In this document: one piece after another, positions 23,858 through 32,982 of the stretch | Numbering within the stretch: the first letter of the stretch is position 1 | Layout of the letters: every line of letters begins with the position of its first letter | Assembly: GCF_000720475.1 (NCBI RefSeq) | Contig: NZ_JOAP01000021.1 | Span: 1 to 64,000 of the forward strand | DNA length: 64,000 bases | Source of the DNA: Streptomyces aureocirculatus | GTDB lineage: Bacteria > Actinomycetota > Actinomycetes > Streptomycetales > Streptomycetaceae | Direction: 5' to 3' | Made by a program: the position numbers and the translations under genes | The notes under the pieces: generated by a model | What the model saw: only the letters and a program-made list of their open reading frames with translations | The model's database searches: none | What the model was told of the DNA's origin: nothing

Positions 23858-25102
23858 ATGACGGTCACCAGCAGCGCCCCCGCCGACGCCCCCACGCCGC
23901 CGCTCGCCGCGCGTGCCGCCGCCATCGGGGGTTCGCCGGTACGGGACATGCTCGCGATCACCGCGAGGCCCGAGGTCATCAACTTCGCCGGCGGCCTGCC
24001 CGCGCCCGAACTCTTCGACGTGCGCAACGTCGCCGCCACCTACCAGGCCGTGTTCGACGCGGCACCGGAGCGGGCCATGCAGTACTCGACGACCGAGGGC
24101 GAGCCCGCGCTGCGCACCGCGCTCGCCGAGCGGTACACGACCCGCTCCCTCGCCACCGGCGCCGACGACCTGCTCGTCACCACCGGCTCACAGCAGGGCC
24201 TTTCGCTCCTCGCCACCGCGCTCGTCGAACCCGGTGACACGGTGCTCGTGGAGAACCCCTGCTATCTGGCGGCACTTCAGGTGTTCGCGTTCGCGGGCGC
24301 GCGGGTCGTGGCCGTGCCCGGGGACGACGACGGCGTCGACCCGGACGCCCTGGACGCGCTCGTCGCCGAGCACCGGCCCAAGCTGTTCTACACCGTGCCC
24401 ACGTTCCAGAACCCGACCGGCAGGACCATGCCGGGGGACCGCAGGGCCGCCGTGGCCGCGGTCGCCGCCCGGCGCGGGGTGTGGATCATCGAGGACGACC
24501 CGTACGGGGAGCTGCGGTTCGAGGGCGAGCGCGTTCCCTGGATCGCCTCGTACGCCGGTGCCGAGGACCGGACCGTGGTGCTTGGGAGCTTCTCCAAGGT
24601 GATGGCGCCGGGAATGCGCCTCGGGTGGCTGCGGGCGCCCGGCGCGCTGCGGCGGGCCTGTGCCATCGCCAAGCAGGCCGCCGATCTGCACACTCCCACC
24701 GTCAATCAGCTCGCCGCCGCGCGGTATCTCGCGGACCATGACCTGGACGCGCATGTGGCCAGGGTGGCCGGGGTGTACCGGGAGCGGCGGGATGCCATGC
24801 TCGCCGGGGCCGGGGACGCCCTCCCTGCCGGGTCCTCGTGGAATCGGCCCGAGGGTGGGATGTTCCTCTGGGTGCGGTTGCCTTCGGGGTACGACGCCAC
24901 CGCGTTGCTGCCCGGCGTTGTCGCCCACAATGTGGCGTACGTGCCGGGGGCGCCGTTCTTCGCCGGGGAACCGGAGCCCGAGGCCCTCCGGCTGTGCTTC
25001 GTCACGCAGACGCCCGATGAGATCGCCGAAGGGCTGCGGCGGCTTCGACTGGGGCTCGCCGGACCAGTTGCCCGCAGCGGGGGGCAGGCAACTGGTCCGT
25101 GA
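23858..25102 (+). CDS. PLP-dependent aminotransferase, class I/II (2-aminoadipate/aromatic type)
   Basis: 414 aa, fold type I. PLP residues are visible: NFAGGLPAPELF, TTGSQQGLSLL, FQNPTGRTM, EDDPYGELRF, and the Schiff-base Lys in GSFSKVMAPGMRLGW. The pattern fits the LysN/MocR-C-terminal group, without the GntR domain. The donor and acceptor cannot be fixed. ATG 23858 follows GGAAGGG. The last 15 codons contain a hairpin (25061-25098), and the stop is only 3 nt from the end of convergent argS. Confidence 0.88.
   Translation: MTVTSSAPADAPTPPLAARAAAIGGSPVRDMLAITARPEVINFAGGLPAPELFDVRNVAATYQAVFDAAPERAMQYSTTEGEPALRTALAERYTTRSLATGADDLLVTTGSQQGLSLLATALVEPGDTVLVENPCYLAALQVFAFAGARVVAVPGDDDGVDPDALDALVAEHRPKLFYTVPTFQNPTGRTMPGDRRAAVAAVAARRGVWIIEDDPYGELRFEGERVPWIASYAGAEDRTVVLGSFSKVMAPGMRLGWLRAPGALRRACAIAKQAADLHTPTVNQLAAARYLADHDLDAHVARVAGVYRERRDAMLAGAGDALPAGSSWNRPEGGMFLWVRLPSGYDATALLPGVVAHNVAYVPGAPFFAGEPEPEALRLCFVTQTPDEIAEGLRRLRLGLAGPVARSGGQATGP
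25061..25098. terminator. Terminator hairpin inside the aminotransferase 3' coding end
   Basis: ggaccagttgcc (25061-25072) with ggcaactggtcc (25087-25098), a perfect 12-bp stem with a 14-nt loop. The aminotransferase stop is at 25100 and argS ends at 25106. It is positioned to stop transcription in both directions. Confidence 0.65.
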
Positions 25103-25105
25103 CCG

Positions 25106-26887
25106 TTACAGGCGCTCGGGGGTGCGGACGCCCAGGAGTTCCATACCCCTGTTGAGGGTGCGGGCCGTGAGGGCGACGAGGAACAGGCGGTTCTCGACGA
25201 CCTCGGCGGGGTTGTCGGCGCTGAGCACCTGGCACTGGTCGTAGAACGTGGTCAGGTGCGAGGCGAGCTGGTACAGGTACGCGGCCAGCTTGTGCGGGGC
25301 GTACTCCTCGGCGGCCTCCGCGACCGTCGCCGCGAACTGGTCCAGGTGCAGGCCGAGGGCCCGCTCCGCCGGGGCGAGGTCAAGCTCGGGGTGCGCGACG
25401 GGACGGGCCTCGCCCGCCTTGCGCAGGATCGACTGGATGCGCGCGTAGGCGTACTGGAGGTAGACCGATGTGTCGCCGTTCAGCGAGACCATCTGGTCCA
25501 GGTCGAACTTGTAGTCCCGTACCGCCGACGTGGAGAGGTCCGCGTACTTCACGGCGCCGATGCCGACCTGCCGGCCGTTCTCAAGGATCTCCTCCTCGCT
25601 CAGGCCCACCTTCTCGGCCTTCGAGCGCACCACGGCCGTCGCCCGGTCGATCGCCTCGTCGAGCAGGTCGATCAGCCGGACCGTCTCGCCCTCACGGGTC
25701 TTGAACGGCTTGCCGTCCTTGCCGAGGACCGTGCCGAAGGCGAGCTGCACCGCCTTGACGTCGTCGGTCAGCCAGCCCGCCCTGCGCGCCGTCTCGAAGA
25801 CCATCTTGAAGTGCAGGGACTGGCGGGCGTCGACCACGTACAGAAGCGTGTCCGCCTTCACGTTGAAGACGCGGTCGCGGATCGCGGAGAGGTCCGTGGC
25901 CGCGTAGCCGAAGCCGCCGTCGGACTTCTGGACGATCAGCGGGACCGGGTTGCCGTCGGGGCCCTTCACATCGTCGAAGAACACGCACAGCGCGCCCTCG
26001 GAGCGGACCGCGACGCCCGACTCCTCAAGGAGCCGGCAGGTCTCGGCCAGCATGTCGTTGTAGCCCGACTCGCCGACGATGTCCTCGTCGTGGATCTCCA
26101 CGTCCAGCTTGCCGAAGACCGAGTAGAAGTAGATCTTCGACTCGTCCACGAACCGCTGCCAGAGCGCGATCGTCTCCGGGTCACCTGCCTGGAGATCCAC
26201 GACCCGGCGCCGGGCGCGGGTCTTGAACTCCTCGTCGGAGTCGAAGAGCACCCGGGCGGACTTGTAGATGCGGTTGAGGTTGGACATCGCCTCCTCGCCC
26301 GCCTTCTCGCCCTCGGCAGTTGTCTGCTTGTGGTCCAGCTCGTGCGGGTGCTCCAGGAGGTACTGGATGAGCATGCCGAACTGGGTGCCCCAGTCACCGA
26401 TGTGGTGCCGGTTGACGATCTTCTCGCCGGTGAATTCGAGAATCCGCTTCACGGCGTTGCCGATCACCGAGTTCCGCAGGTGGCCGACGTGCATCTCCTT
26501 GGCCACGTTCGGCTGCGCCCAGTCGATCACCGTGGTGCCGGGGTGCTCCGCGAACGGCACGCCGAGGCGGTCGCCGTCGGCGGCGCGGGCCGCGAGCGTC
26601 TCCACGACGGCCCGGTCCGTGACCGTGATGTTCAGGAAGCCGGGGCCCGACACCTCGACGTCGCGCAGCAGCTCAGGGGCGTCGATCGAGTCGACGACCT
26701 TGGTGGCGAGCTCCCGCGGGTTGGCCTTCGCCTTCTTCGCCAGCGCGAGGATGCCGTTGGCCTGGAAGTCCGCCCGGTCGCTGCGTCGCAGCAGCGGGTC
26801 CGCGGCTCCGGCCTCCGGCAGCGCTGCCGAGAGGGCGTCCGCGAGACGCTGGTGGACGGATGCGCTGAGGGACGTGACCGGGGCCAT
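25106..26887 (-). CDS. argS: Arginyl-tRNA synthetase
   Basis: 593 aa, class I aaRS. The N-terminal ArgRS-specific domain is followed by the HIGH-type motif [22 protein letters not shown], the substrate region [10 protein letters not shown], and a C-terminal anticodon-binding domain ending VRTPERL. ATG 26887 has GGAAG upstream. It is divergent from lysS with a 194-nt shared promoter region, so two aminoacyl-tRNA synthetases are paired. Confidence 0.96.
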   Translation of the reverse strand: MAPVTSLSASVHQRLADALSAALPEAGAADPLLRRSDRADFQANGILALAKKAKANPRELATKVVDSIDAPELLRDVEVSGPGFLNITVTDRAVVETLAARAADGDRLGVPFAEHPGTTVIDWAQPNVAKEMHVGHLRNSVIGNAVKRILEFTGEKIVNRHHIGDWGTQFGMLIQYLLEHPHELDHKQTTAEGEKAGEEAMSNLNRIYKSARVLFDSDEEFKTRARRRVVDLQAGDPETIALWQRFVDESKIYFYSVFGKLDVEIHDEDIVGESGYNDMLAETCRLLEESGVAVRSEGALCVFFDDVKGPDGNPVPLIVQKSDGGFGYAATDLSAIRDRVFNVKADTLLYVVDARQSLHFKMVFETARRAGWLTDDVKAVQLAFGTVLGKDGKPFKTREGETVRLIDLLDEAIDRATAVVRSKAEKVGLSEEEILENGRQVGIGAVKYADLSTSAVRDYKFDLDQMVSLNGDTSVYLQYAYARIQSILRKAGEARPVAHPELDLAPAERALGLHLDQFAATVAEAAEEYAPHKLAAYLYQLASHLTTFYDQCQVLSADNPAEVVENRLFLVALTARTLNRGMELLGVRTPERL

Positions 26888-27090
26888 GAGCTTCCGTTCT
26901 GGTAAATGGCGTGCATCAGGGTGAGCGTCAAGTGTCCCATGGGGAGGGGCGCCGGTTCGCCCGGATAAAACCGCCCCGGCAGGCCCCCGTGCGCCTCGCC
27001 GGGCGCAACCCCGGACCGGGTCCCGCCGTCTGGGAGAATGGCTCACGCCAGATTCCCTGAATCCCGAGGAAACAAGAGGACGTGCCGACC

Positions 27091-28836
27091 GTGGCTCAGA
27101 GCACCGATACCACCGACTGGGTCTCCCGCTACGCGGACGAGGTCATCGCCGAGTCGGAGCGTCGTGCCCCGGGCAAACCTGTGGTCGTCGCCTCCGGCCT
27201 GTCTCCCTCAGGACCCGTCCACCTGGGCAACCTCCGCGAGGTCATGACCCCGCACCTCGTCGCCGACGAGATCCGCCGCCGCGGCCACCAGGTCCGGCAC
27301 CTGATCTCCTGGGACGACTACGACCGGTACCGCAAGGTCCCGGCGGGCGTCCCCGGCGTCGACGAGTCCTGGGCCGAGCACATCGGCAAGCCGCTGACCT
27401 CCGTGCCCGCGCCCGCCGGGTCCGCGTACCCGAACTGGGCCGAGCACTTCAAGGCCGCGATGGCGGCCTCGCTCGCGGAGCTCGGCGTGGAGTACGACGG
27501 CATCAGCCAGACCGAGCAGTACACCTCCGGGGTCTACCGCGAGCAGATCCTGCACGCGATGCGGCGCCGCGGCGACATCGACGCGATCCTCGACCAGTAC
27601 CGCACGAAGAAGGACCCGGCCAAGGCCAAGGGCAAGCAGCAGCAGAAGCCTGCCGACGAGGCCGAGCTGGAGGCCGCCGAGGGCTCCGGCGCGGCCGCCG
27701 AGGACGACGGCAGCGGTGGCGCCGGCGGGTACTTCCCGTACAAGCCCTACTGCGGGCAGTGCGGCAAGGACCTCACCACCGTCACCTCCTACGACGACGG
27801 CTCGACCGAGCTGGCCTACACCTGCACGGCCTGCGGCTTCGAGGAGACCGTGCGCCTGAGCGAGTTCAACCGCGGCAAGCTGGTGTGGAAGGTCGACTGG
27901 CCGATGCGCTGGGCCTACGAGGGCGTGATCTTCGAGCCCAGCGGCGTCGACCACTCCTCGCCCGGCTCCTCGTTCGTCGTCGGCGGGCAGATCGTCCGGC
28001 AGATCTTCGACGGCGTCCAGCCCATCGGCCCCATGTACGCCTTCGTCGGGATCTCCGGCATGGCCAAGATGTCCTCCTCGCGCGGCGGCGTGCCCACGCC
28101 CGCCGACGCGCTGAAGATCATGGAAGCGCCGCTGCTCCGCTGGCTCTACGCCCGCCGCAGGCCCAACCAGGCCTTCAAGATCGCCTTCGACCAGGAGATC
28201 CAGCGGCTCTACGACGAGTGGGACAAGCTCGCCGCGAAGGTCGCCGACGGATCCGCGCTGCCCGCCGACGCCGCCGCGTACGCGCGCGCCGTGGGCACGG
28301 CCGCGGGGCCGCTGCCCGCGACCCCGCACCCGCTGCCGTACCGCACGCTCGCCTCCGTCGCGGACATCACCGCCGGCGCCGAGGACCAGACGCTGCGCAT
28401 CCTGTCCGAGCTCGACCCGGCCGACCCCCTCGCCTCCCTCGACGAGGCGAGGCCGCGCCTCGACAGGGCCGAGGCGTGGATCAACGCCCATGTCCCCGCC
28501 GACCAGCGCACGGTCGTACGGGACACCCCGGACACGGAACTGCTCGCGTCCCTCGACGAGGAGGCCCGCGAGTCGCTCCGGCTGCTCCTGGAGGGCCTTG
28601 ACTCCCACTGGTCCCTGGACGGCCTGACCCACCTCGTGTACGGCGTCCCGAAGGTCCGCGCCGGCTTCTCCGCCGACGCCGGTCCCAAGGAACTCCCGCC
28701 GGAGATCAAGACCGCCCAGCGCACCTTCTTCGCGCTCCTGTACCACCTGCTCGTGAGCCGCGACACCGGCCCGCGCCTGCCCACGCTGCTCCTCGCCGTG
28801 GGAGCGGAGCGGGTACGCAAGCTGCTCGGGGTCTAG
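27091..28836 (+). CDS. lysS: Lysyl-tRNA synthetase, class I (archaeal type)
   Basis: About 581 aa. Class I signatures [11 protein letters not shown] (HIGH) and AKMSSSRGG (KMSKS) place it in the class I LysRS family found in archaea and some bacteria, including Streptomyces, rather than the common class II enzyme. A zinc ribbon is inserted in the catalytic domain (YCGQCGKDL and [10 protein letters not shown]), preceded by a charged disordered loop. GTG 27091 ([11 protein letters not shown]) has better spacing from gagga (27076-27080) than GTG 27082; both are possible. The TAG stop lies inside the left end of a MITE-like element. Confidence 0.94.
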   Translation: MAQSTDTTDWVSRYADEVIAESERRAPGKPVVVASGLSPSGPVHLGNLREVMTPHLVADEIRRRGHQVRHLISWDDYDRYRKVPAGVPGVDESWAEHIGKPLTSVPAPAGSAYPNWAEHFKAAMAASLAELGVEYDGISQTEQYTSGVYREQILHAMRRRGDIDAILDQYRTKKDPAKAKGKQQQKPADEAELEAAEGSGAAAEDDGSGGAGGYFPYKPYCGQCGKDLTTVTSYDDGSTELAYTCTACGFEETVRLSEFNRGKLVWKVDWPMRWAYEGVIFEPSGVDHSSPGSSFVVGGQIVRQIFDGVQPIGPMYAFVGISGMAKMSSSRGGVPTPADALKIMEAPLLRWLYARRRPNQAFKIAFDQEIQRLYDEWDKLAAKVADGSALPADAAAYARAVGTAAGPLPATPHPLPYRTLASVADITAGAEDQTLRILSELDPADPLASLDEARPRLDRAEAWINAHVPADQRTVVRDTPDTELLASLDEEARESLRLLLEGLDSHWSLDGLTHLVYGVPKVRAGFSADAGPKELPPEIKTAQRTFFALLYHLLVSRDTGPRLPTLLLAVGAERVRKLLGV

Positions 28837-28957
28837 GGCCTGTCGTCAAACTCCCTCCGTCGCCCGGAGGGCGGCCCCGCGGCGTCAGGCGCGTGCTCTC
28901 GGCGTGCCGGGCGCAGGTCCTCGTACTGGACGGAGGGAGTTTGACGACAGGCCCTAG
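28833..28957. mobile_element. MITE-like element with perfect 29-bp terminal inverted repeats
   Basis: ctagggcctgtcgtcaaact... (28833-28861) is the exact reverse complement of 28929-28957, with a 67-nt non-coding middle. The outermost CTAG at both ends could be a 4-bp target duplication (IS5-type insertions favour YTAR), leaving 25-bp repeats starting GGCCTGTCGTC. It overlaps the lysS stop, which the CTAG supplies. There is no transposase. It may also act as a transcription terminator. Confidence 0.75.
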
Positions 28958-28978
28958 GGCGTCGCGGGGGCCGGGCCG

Positions 28979-30547
28979 CTACGCGATGTGTTCGGCGTCC
29001 TCGTCGAGCGAGCGCTGGTAGCGGTCGCGGAAGTCGCGCAGGTACGGGCGGAGCGTGCTCTCCGTCAGGGGGCCGCCGGACTGGCCGGTGACGCCGTACA
29101 GGTCCATCAGGTACAGGCTGAACTGGCGGGCGTTGGGGTAGTCGCCCAGCTCGCTCACATACTTGCGGAAGGCGTTGAAGTACGCCTCCTCGCGGGTCAT
29201 GTCGTCCGGCAGCCCCGCACCCTCCGCCGCGGCGGGCTCGGGGAGGGGCTCAGGGGCGCTCTCGGGGGCCGGGGCCTGCTCCTCGCGCGGGCCCGGGATC
29301 AGCGGGGGGTTGGCGAGGGGGCGGGTGCGGCCCGGGCCCGCCGGGACACGGAAGCCCGAGCCGTCGTCGACCGCCTCGGCCCGCTGCTCGTAGGCCTGCT
29401 GGGCGTGAGTCTGCTGTTCGTGGGCCTGCTGGGCGTGGGCCTGCTGGGCGTGAGTCTGCTGCTCGTAGGCCTGCTGCTCGTAGGCCTGTTGGTCGGCGTA
29501 CTGCTGCTGCTCGTACGCCAACTGCTCGGCGTAGCCCTGTCCCTGCCCCTGTGCCTGTTCCTCGTACCACTCGTCGTACGGGGCCTCCGGGTCGTACGAC
29601 ACCGGGCCCTCGGCGTACTGCTGCGGCGGCTGCGGGGCCGCGAACCACGGGCTCACGTGGGCGCCGGGGTGCTGCTCCTCGGGGTGCGGGTGCTCCTCGG
29701 GGGCGGGCTCCGGCGCCGGGGCGGGCACCGGGTCCGGGAGGGGGCGGGGGTCGGGGGACGGGGCCTTGGTCAGGGCCGCGGGGGTCGGGGGCTCGGGCTT
29801 CGTCAGCTCCGGCTTGTGGGGGGCCGGGGTGGCCGGAGTCATGGGCGGGAGCAGGGCGGGTTCGATACCGGCTGCCGCCAGGCCCGCCGGAGCCGTCTCC
29901 GCGAGCGGTACGCCGTAACGGGCGAGGCGCAGCGGCATCAGGGACTCCACCGGGGCCTTGCGGCGCCAGGAGCGGCCGAAGCGGGACCGCAGCCGGGCCT
30001 GGTACACCAGGCGCTCCTGCTCCAGCTTGATCACCTGGTCGTAGGAGCGCAGCTCCCACAGCTTCATGCGCCGCCACAGCAGGAACGTCGGCACGGGGGA
30101 GAGCAGCCAGCGCGTCAGGCGCACGCCCTCCATGTGCTTGTCGGCCGTGATGTCGGCGATCCGGCCGATCGCGTGCCGCGCCGCCTCCACCGCGACCACG
30201 AACAGCACCGGGATGACCGCGTGCATGCCCACGCCCAGCGGGTCCGGCCAGGCAGCGGCGCCGTTGAAGGCGATGGTGGCGGCCGTGAGCAGCCACGCCG
30301 TCTGGCGGAGCAGCGGGAAGGGGATCCTGGTCCAGGTCAGCAGGAGATCGAGCGCCAGCAGGACGCAGATGCCCGCGTCGATGCCGATGGGGAACACCAT
30401 CGAGAAGGAGCCGAAGCCCTTCTTCTCGGCCAGCTCGCGCACGGCCGCGTACGACCCCGCGAAGCCGATCCCCGCGATGACGAGCGCACCGAAGACGACG
30501 ACCCCGATGAGTATCCGGTGCATGCGCGTTAGCTGCATCGCGGCCAC
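28979..30547 (-). CDS. DUF2637-domain membrane protein with Gln-rich repeat region
   Basis: About 522 aa. Residues 1-115 contain four TM helices (RILIGVVVFGALVIAGIGFA and three more; DUF2637, related to SpdB plasmid-transfer and other actinobacterial membrane proteins). A basic amphipathic stretch follows (RRMKLWELRSYDQVIKLEQE), then a Pro-rich linker and seven QQAxx pentapeptides. The conserved C-terminal ~75 residues (MTREEAYFNAFRKYVSELGD) look like a helical DNA- or protein-binding module. GTG 30547 (VAAMQLTR) is preferred because GGAGGGG is 7 nt upstream. Function is not established; plasmid-transfer-like machinery is one relation only. Confidence 0.82.
   Translation of the reverse strand: MAAMQLTRMHRILIGVVVFGALVIAGIGFAGSYAAVRELAEKKGFGSFSMVFPIGIDAGICVLLALDLLLTWTRIPFPLLRQTAWLLTAATIAFNGAAAWPDPLGVGMHAVIPVLFVVAVEAARHAIGRIADITADKHMEGVRLTRWLLSPVPTFLLWRRMKLWELRSYDQVIKLEQERLVYQARLRSRFGRSWRRKAPVESLMPLRLARYGVPLAETAPAGLAAAGIEPALLPPMTPATPAPHKPELTKPEPPTPAALTKAPSPDPRPLPDPVPAPAPEPAPEEHPHPEEQHPGAHVSPWFAAPQPPQQYAEGPVSYDPEAPYDEWYEEQAQGQGQGYAEQLAYEQQQYADQQAYEQQAYEQQTHAQQAHAQQAHEQQTHAQQAYEQRAEAVDDGSGFRVPAGPGRTRPLANPPLIPGPREEQAPAPESAPEPLPEPAAAEGAGLPDDMTREEAYFNAFRKYVSELGDYPNARQFSLYLMDLYGVTGQSGGPLTESTLRPYLRDFRDRYQRSLDEDAEHIA
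29390..29494 (-). repeat. Seven 15-bp in-frame repeats encoding QQAY/QQTH pentapeptides
   Basis: Seven consecutive 15-bp units (e.g. gtgggcctgctgggc at 29420 and 29435) encode DQQAY, EQQAY, EQQTH, AQQAH, AQQAH, EQQTH, AQQAY in the DUF2637 protein. It is a probable flexible spacer of variable length. Confidence 0.9.
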
Positions 30548-30739
30548 CCGCGAACCCCTCCCTGCCTGTGTCCGTACCGGTGCCTGCCCGGCGTGTTGCG
30601 AGCGACAGCCTGGCACATCCGTGCGGGCACTCGTACGCCGGTACGGCAGGAGCCCGGCCGCAGCGACGGCCGGGCTCCTGCAACTGCTTCTTCAATCTCC
30701 CTGCGGGGGCGGCGAGTTGATGGTGTGTCGGGGGAGGGG

Positions 30740-31678
30740 TCAGCTCTTCGCGTCGTTCTCCGGCGCGGCACCGGACCCCTCGCCGGAGCCCTTGGAGTCC
30801 TCGGAGCCCTTGTCCTCGGAGCCCTTGGGGTCCTTGGACTCCTCGGCGCCCTTGCCGTCCCCGGCACCCTTGTCCTTCTCGGCGTCCTTGCCACCCGTGG
30901 CCGGACCCTCGGCGCCGCCCGCCTTGTTGGCGGCGGTGACCGCCGCGACGGCCTCCTTGGCGGCCTTCTGGGTGTCCTTGGCGAGCGAGGACGCGTCCGG
31001 CGACTTGTCGCCCGCGAGACCCGCGCCGTTGTAGTCGACGGTGACGACGGCGTTCTCCACGCGGGCCACGAGCGTCTGCTGCTTGAAGGTGTCCTTGTCC
31101 TTCTTGACGTCATAGCTGACCAGCGTCGCCTGGTCGCCCACGCCCTGCACCGGCGTGGTCTTGACGCCCTTGGCGTCCTTCGCCGCCTGGGCGTCGGTGA
31201 CCTGCTTGGTGAAGTTGGTCTGGGCGCGCTTGGCGCCCGCGCCGAGCGACTGGTCGGACTCGAAACGGTTCAGCGAGACCCGCAGCCAGCGGAACTGCGA
31301 GCCGTCGACGCCGTTGTTGTCCAGGCTGTCCCAGGTGCAGTTGCCGCGCGTGGACACGTCGTCCGACGTGCCCGCCTTGCCGGACTTGTTCTTGGCGGCG
31401 GGGACGAGGTCGCCGAGCGTCTTCTTGGAGAGCGCGGCACAGGGCTCGGGGAGCTTGCTGAAGGCCGCCTTCTCCACCTCGGCGGGCTTGTCGCCGGAGC
31501 CGTCGGCGCCACCCGACGCGGCGGCCGAGGACTCGGCGGCGCCGGTGTCCTTCTTGTCCCCGTCCGATCCGGAGTCGTCGCCGCTGCAGGCGGAGGCGAA
31601 GAGGATCACCGGTACGGCGGCCGCGCCCACAAGAACGCGGGTGAGTCGCTGTCGCTGTCGCTGTGCGGGTCGGTGCAT
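30740..31678 (-). CDS. DUF3558-domain lipoprotein
   Basis: 312 aa. Signal sequence with lipobox LFASAC (Cys near residue 31). A linker follows, then a DUF3558 domain (FSKLPEPCAALSKKTLGDLV, GNCTWDSLDN, WLRVSLNRFESD, VQGVGDQATLVSYD). The C-terminal 60 residues are Lys/Glu/Gly/Ser-rich and low complexity. ATG 31678 has AAGGA upstream. Actinobacterial cell-surface protein of unknown role, paralogous to the next gene. Confidence 0.86.
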   Translation of the reverse strand: MHRPAQRQRQRLTRVLVGAAAVPVILFASACSGDDSGSDGDKKDTGAAESSAAASGGADGSGDKPAEVEKAAFSKLPEPCAALSKKTLGDLVPAAKNKSGKAGTSDDVSTRGNCTWDSLDNNGVDGSQFRWLRVSLNRFESDQSLGAGAKRAQTNFTKQVTDAQAAKDAKGVKTTPVQGVGDQATLVSYDVKKDKDTFKQQTLVARVENAVVTVDYNGAGLAGDKSPDASSLAKDTQKAAKEAVAAVTAANKAGGAEGPATGGKDAEKDKGAGDGKGAEESKDPKGSEDKGSEDSKGSGEGSGAAPENDAKS

Positions 31679-31817
31679 GGTTCCTTCACTCAGGTTCACG
31701 GGTTCACTCGGGTCGCTCGGCGTCCGTGCCGTTCGATGGGGCCGTTGAGTCACCGTACGCGGTGTGCGAACCGGGTGACCCGGGTTCGAGGCAGCCCGCG
31801 GGCGGGCCGCGGGGGCG

Positions 31818-32801
31818 TCAGCCGTCGAACCTGTCGGCGAGCTTCCCGGCCAGTTCGCGCGCGTTGTCCTGCATTTCCTTGGAATCGGGGACCTCGGTGC
31901 GGCGGGCGGGCTGCTCGTCGTACTCGACGGTGACGATCACGTTCGACGTGCGGAACACCACAGTCACGGTGCGGTGCCGGGTGGCCGACGCGGCGGTCGC
32001 GAGGGCGTCATTGACGAAGGCCTCGTCGCCCAGGTCGTCGAGGGTGCGCGGTTCGTAGCCGTCGGGGGTGGAGCGGGTGGCCGCGGGGTCGTCGGCGGCA
32101 TCGGGGCCGGGGTCGTCCCCGGCGCCGTCGTCGGCCTGACCTGTGGGGCGGGCCGCGGGGTCCTCGGCCTTGTGCGAGCTGCGGGAGCCGCGGGAGCCGT
32201 CGGGGCGGGCGGTGGCACCGGACTTGCCGTCCTCACCCGCGGTGGGGCCGTCGGACGCGTCGGACGCGTCGGTCCCGCCGGCCCCGTCCGTGGCACCGGG
32301 CTCGTCGCTCCCGCCGTTCTCGTCGCCGCCCTCCGGGGACTCGGCGTCGGACGGTTCCGGAATGCCCGCCTCCGTCAGCTTCGCCCGGTAGTTGTCCTCG
32401 GCGCGGGTGTCGTCGCTGACCGTCCCGTCGTACGACACCACGCGCTCGAAGTCGATCAGCAGATGGTGCGTGGCGTCCGGCGCCTCGACCTTCCAGCGGC
32501 AGCCCACACGCCGGTCGTTGTCGTAGGTGACCGTGGCGGCGCCCTCGTAGGCCTTCTCGCGCTGGACGGAGTCCTCGATGTCCGTGATGCCGGGCAGCAG
32601 GGAGTCGAGCGAGGACTGGTCGACCGCGCCGCAGGGCTCGGGCAGCGTGCGGTACTTGCCGGGCTCCGCGACGACCGTGGAGCTGCCGGACTCGCCCGGC
32701 TTGCCGTCGTCGCCGCCGGTGGTGCCCGAGTTGCCGGTGCACCCCGCGAGCAGCACCATGAGGAGCGCGGCGGCGCCCGGTACGTAGACCCTCCGCTGCA
32801 C
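31818..32801 (-). CDS. DUF3558-domain lipoprotein (paralogue)
   Basis: 327 aa. Lipobox LLAGCTG (Cys near residue 21). The DUF3558 signature is RTLPEPCGAVDQSSLDSLLP, then RRVGCRWKVEAP with a second Cys. A long Asp/Gly/Thr-rich central linker precedes a conserved C-terminal half. GTG 32801 has GAGAGGAG at good spacing. Tandem paralogue of the 30740-31678 gene with ~140 nt between them. Divergent from rtcB. Confidence 0.85.
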   Translation of the reverse strand: MQRRVYVPGAAALLMVLLAGCTGNSGTTGGDDGKPGESGSSTVVAEPGKYRTLPEPCGAVDQSSLDSLLPGITDIEDSVQREKAYEGAATVTYDNDRRVGCRWKVEAPDATHHLLIDFERVVSYDGTVSDDTRAEDNYRAKLTEAGIPEPSDAESPEGGDENGGSDEPGATDGAGGTDASDASDGPTAGEDGKSGATARPDGSRGSRSSHKAEDPAARPTGQADDGAGDDPGPDAADDPAATRSTPDGYEPRTLDDLGDEAFVNDALATAASATRHRTVTVVFRTSNVIVTVEYDEQPARRTEVPDSKEMQDNARELAGKLADRFDG

Positions 32802-32982
32802 CGTGCTGGCTCCTCTCGACGTGGACGGCCTGGTTATTCGGTTGCCGCCGGCGGACGGCCGGTGGACACAATGTGTATCGCACGCGCCGCTGTGGATGCC
32901 GGTCCGTTGTCTCATACGTCGACCTTGGCGCCGGTATTTGCGCTTCACGTCTTTTGTTGCTGTACGGGGGAATGAGGAAGTC

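Noticed and set aside
29250..30695. 481-aa frame overlapping the DUF2637 gene on the same strand
   Set aside because: Collagen-like Gly/Pro/Ala translation from a frame shift of the Gln/Pro-rich gene; no start signal.
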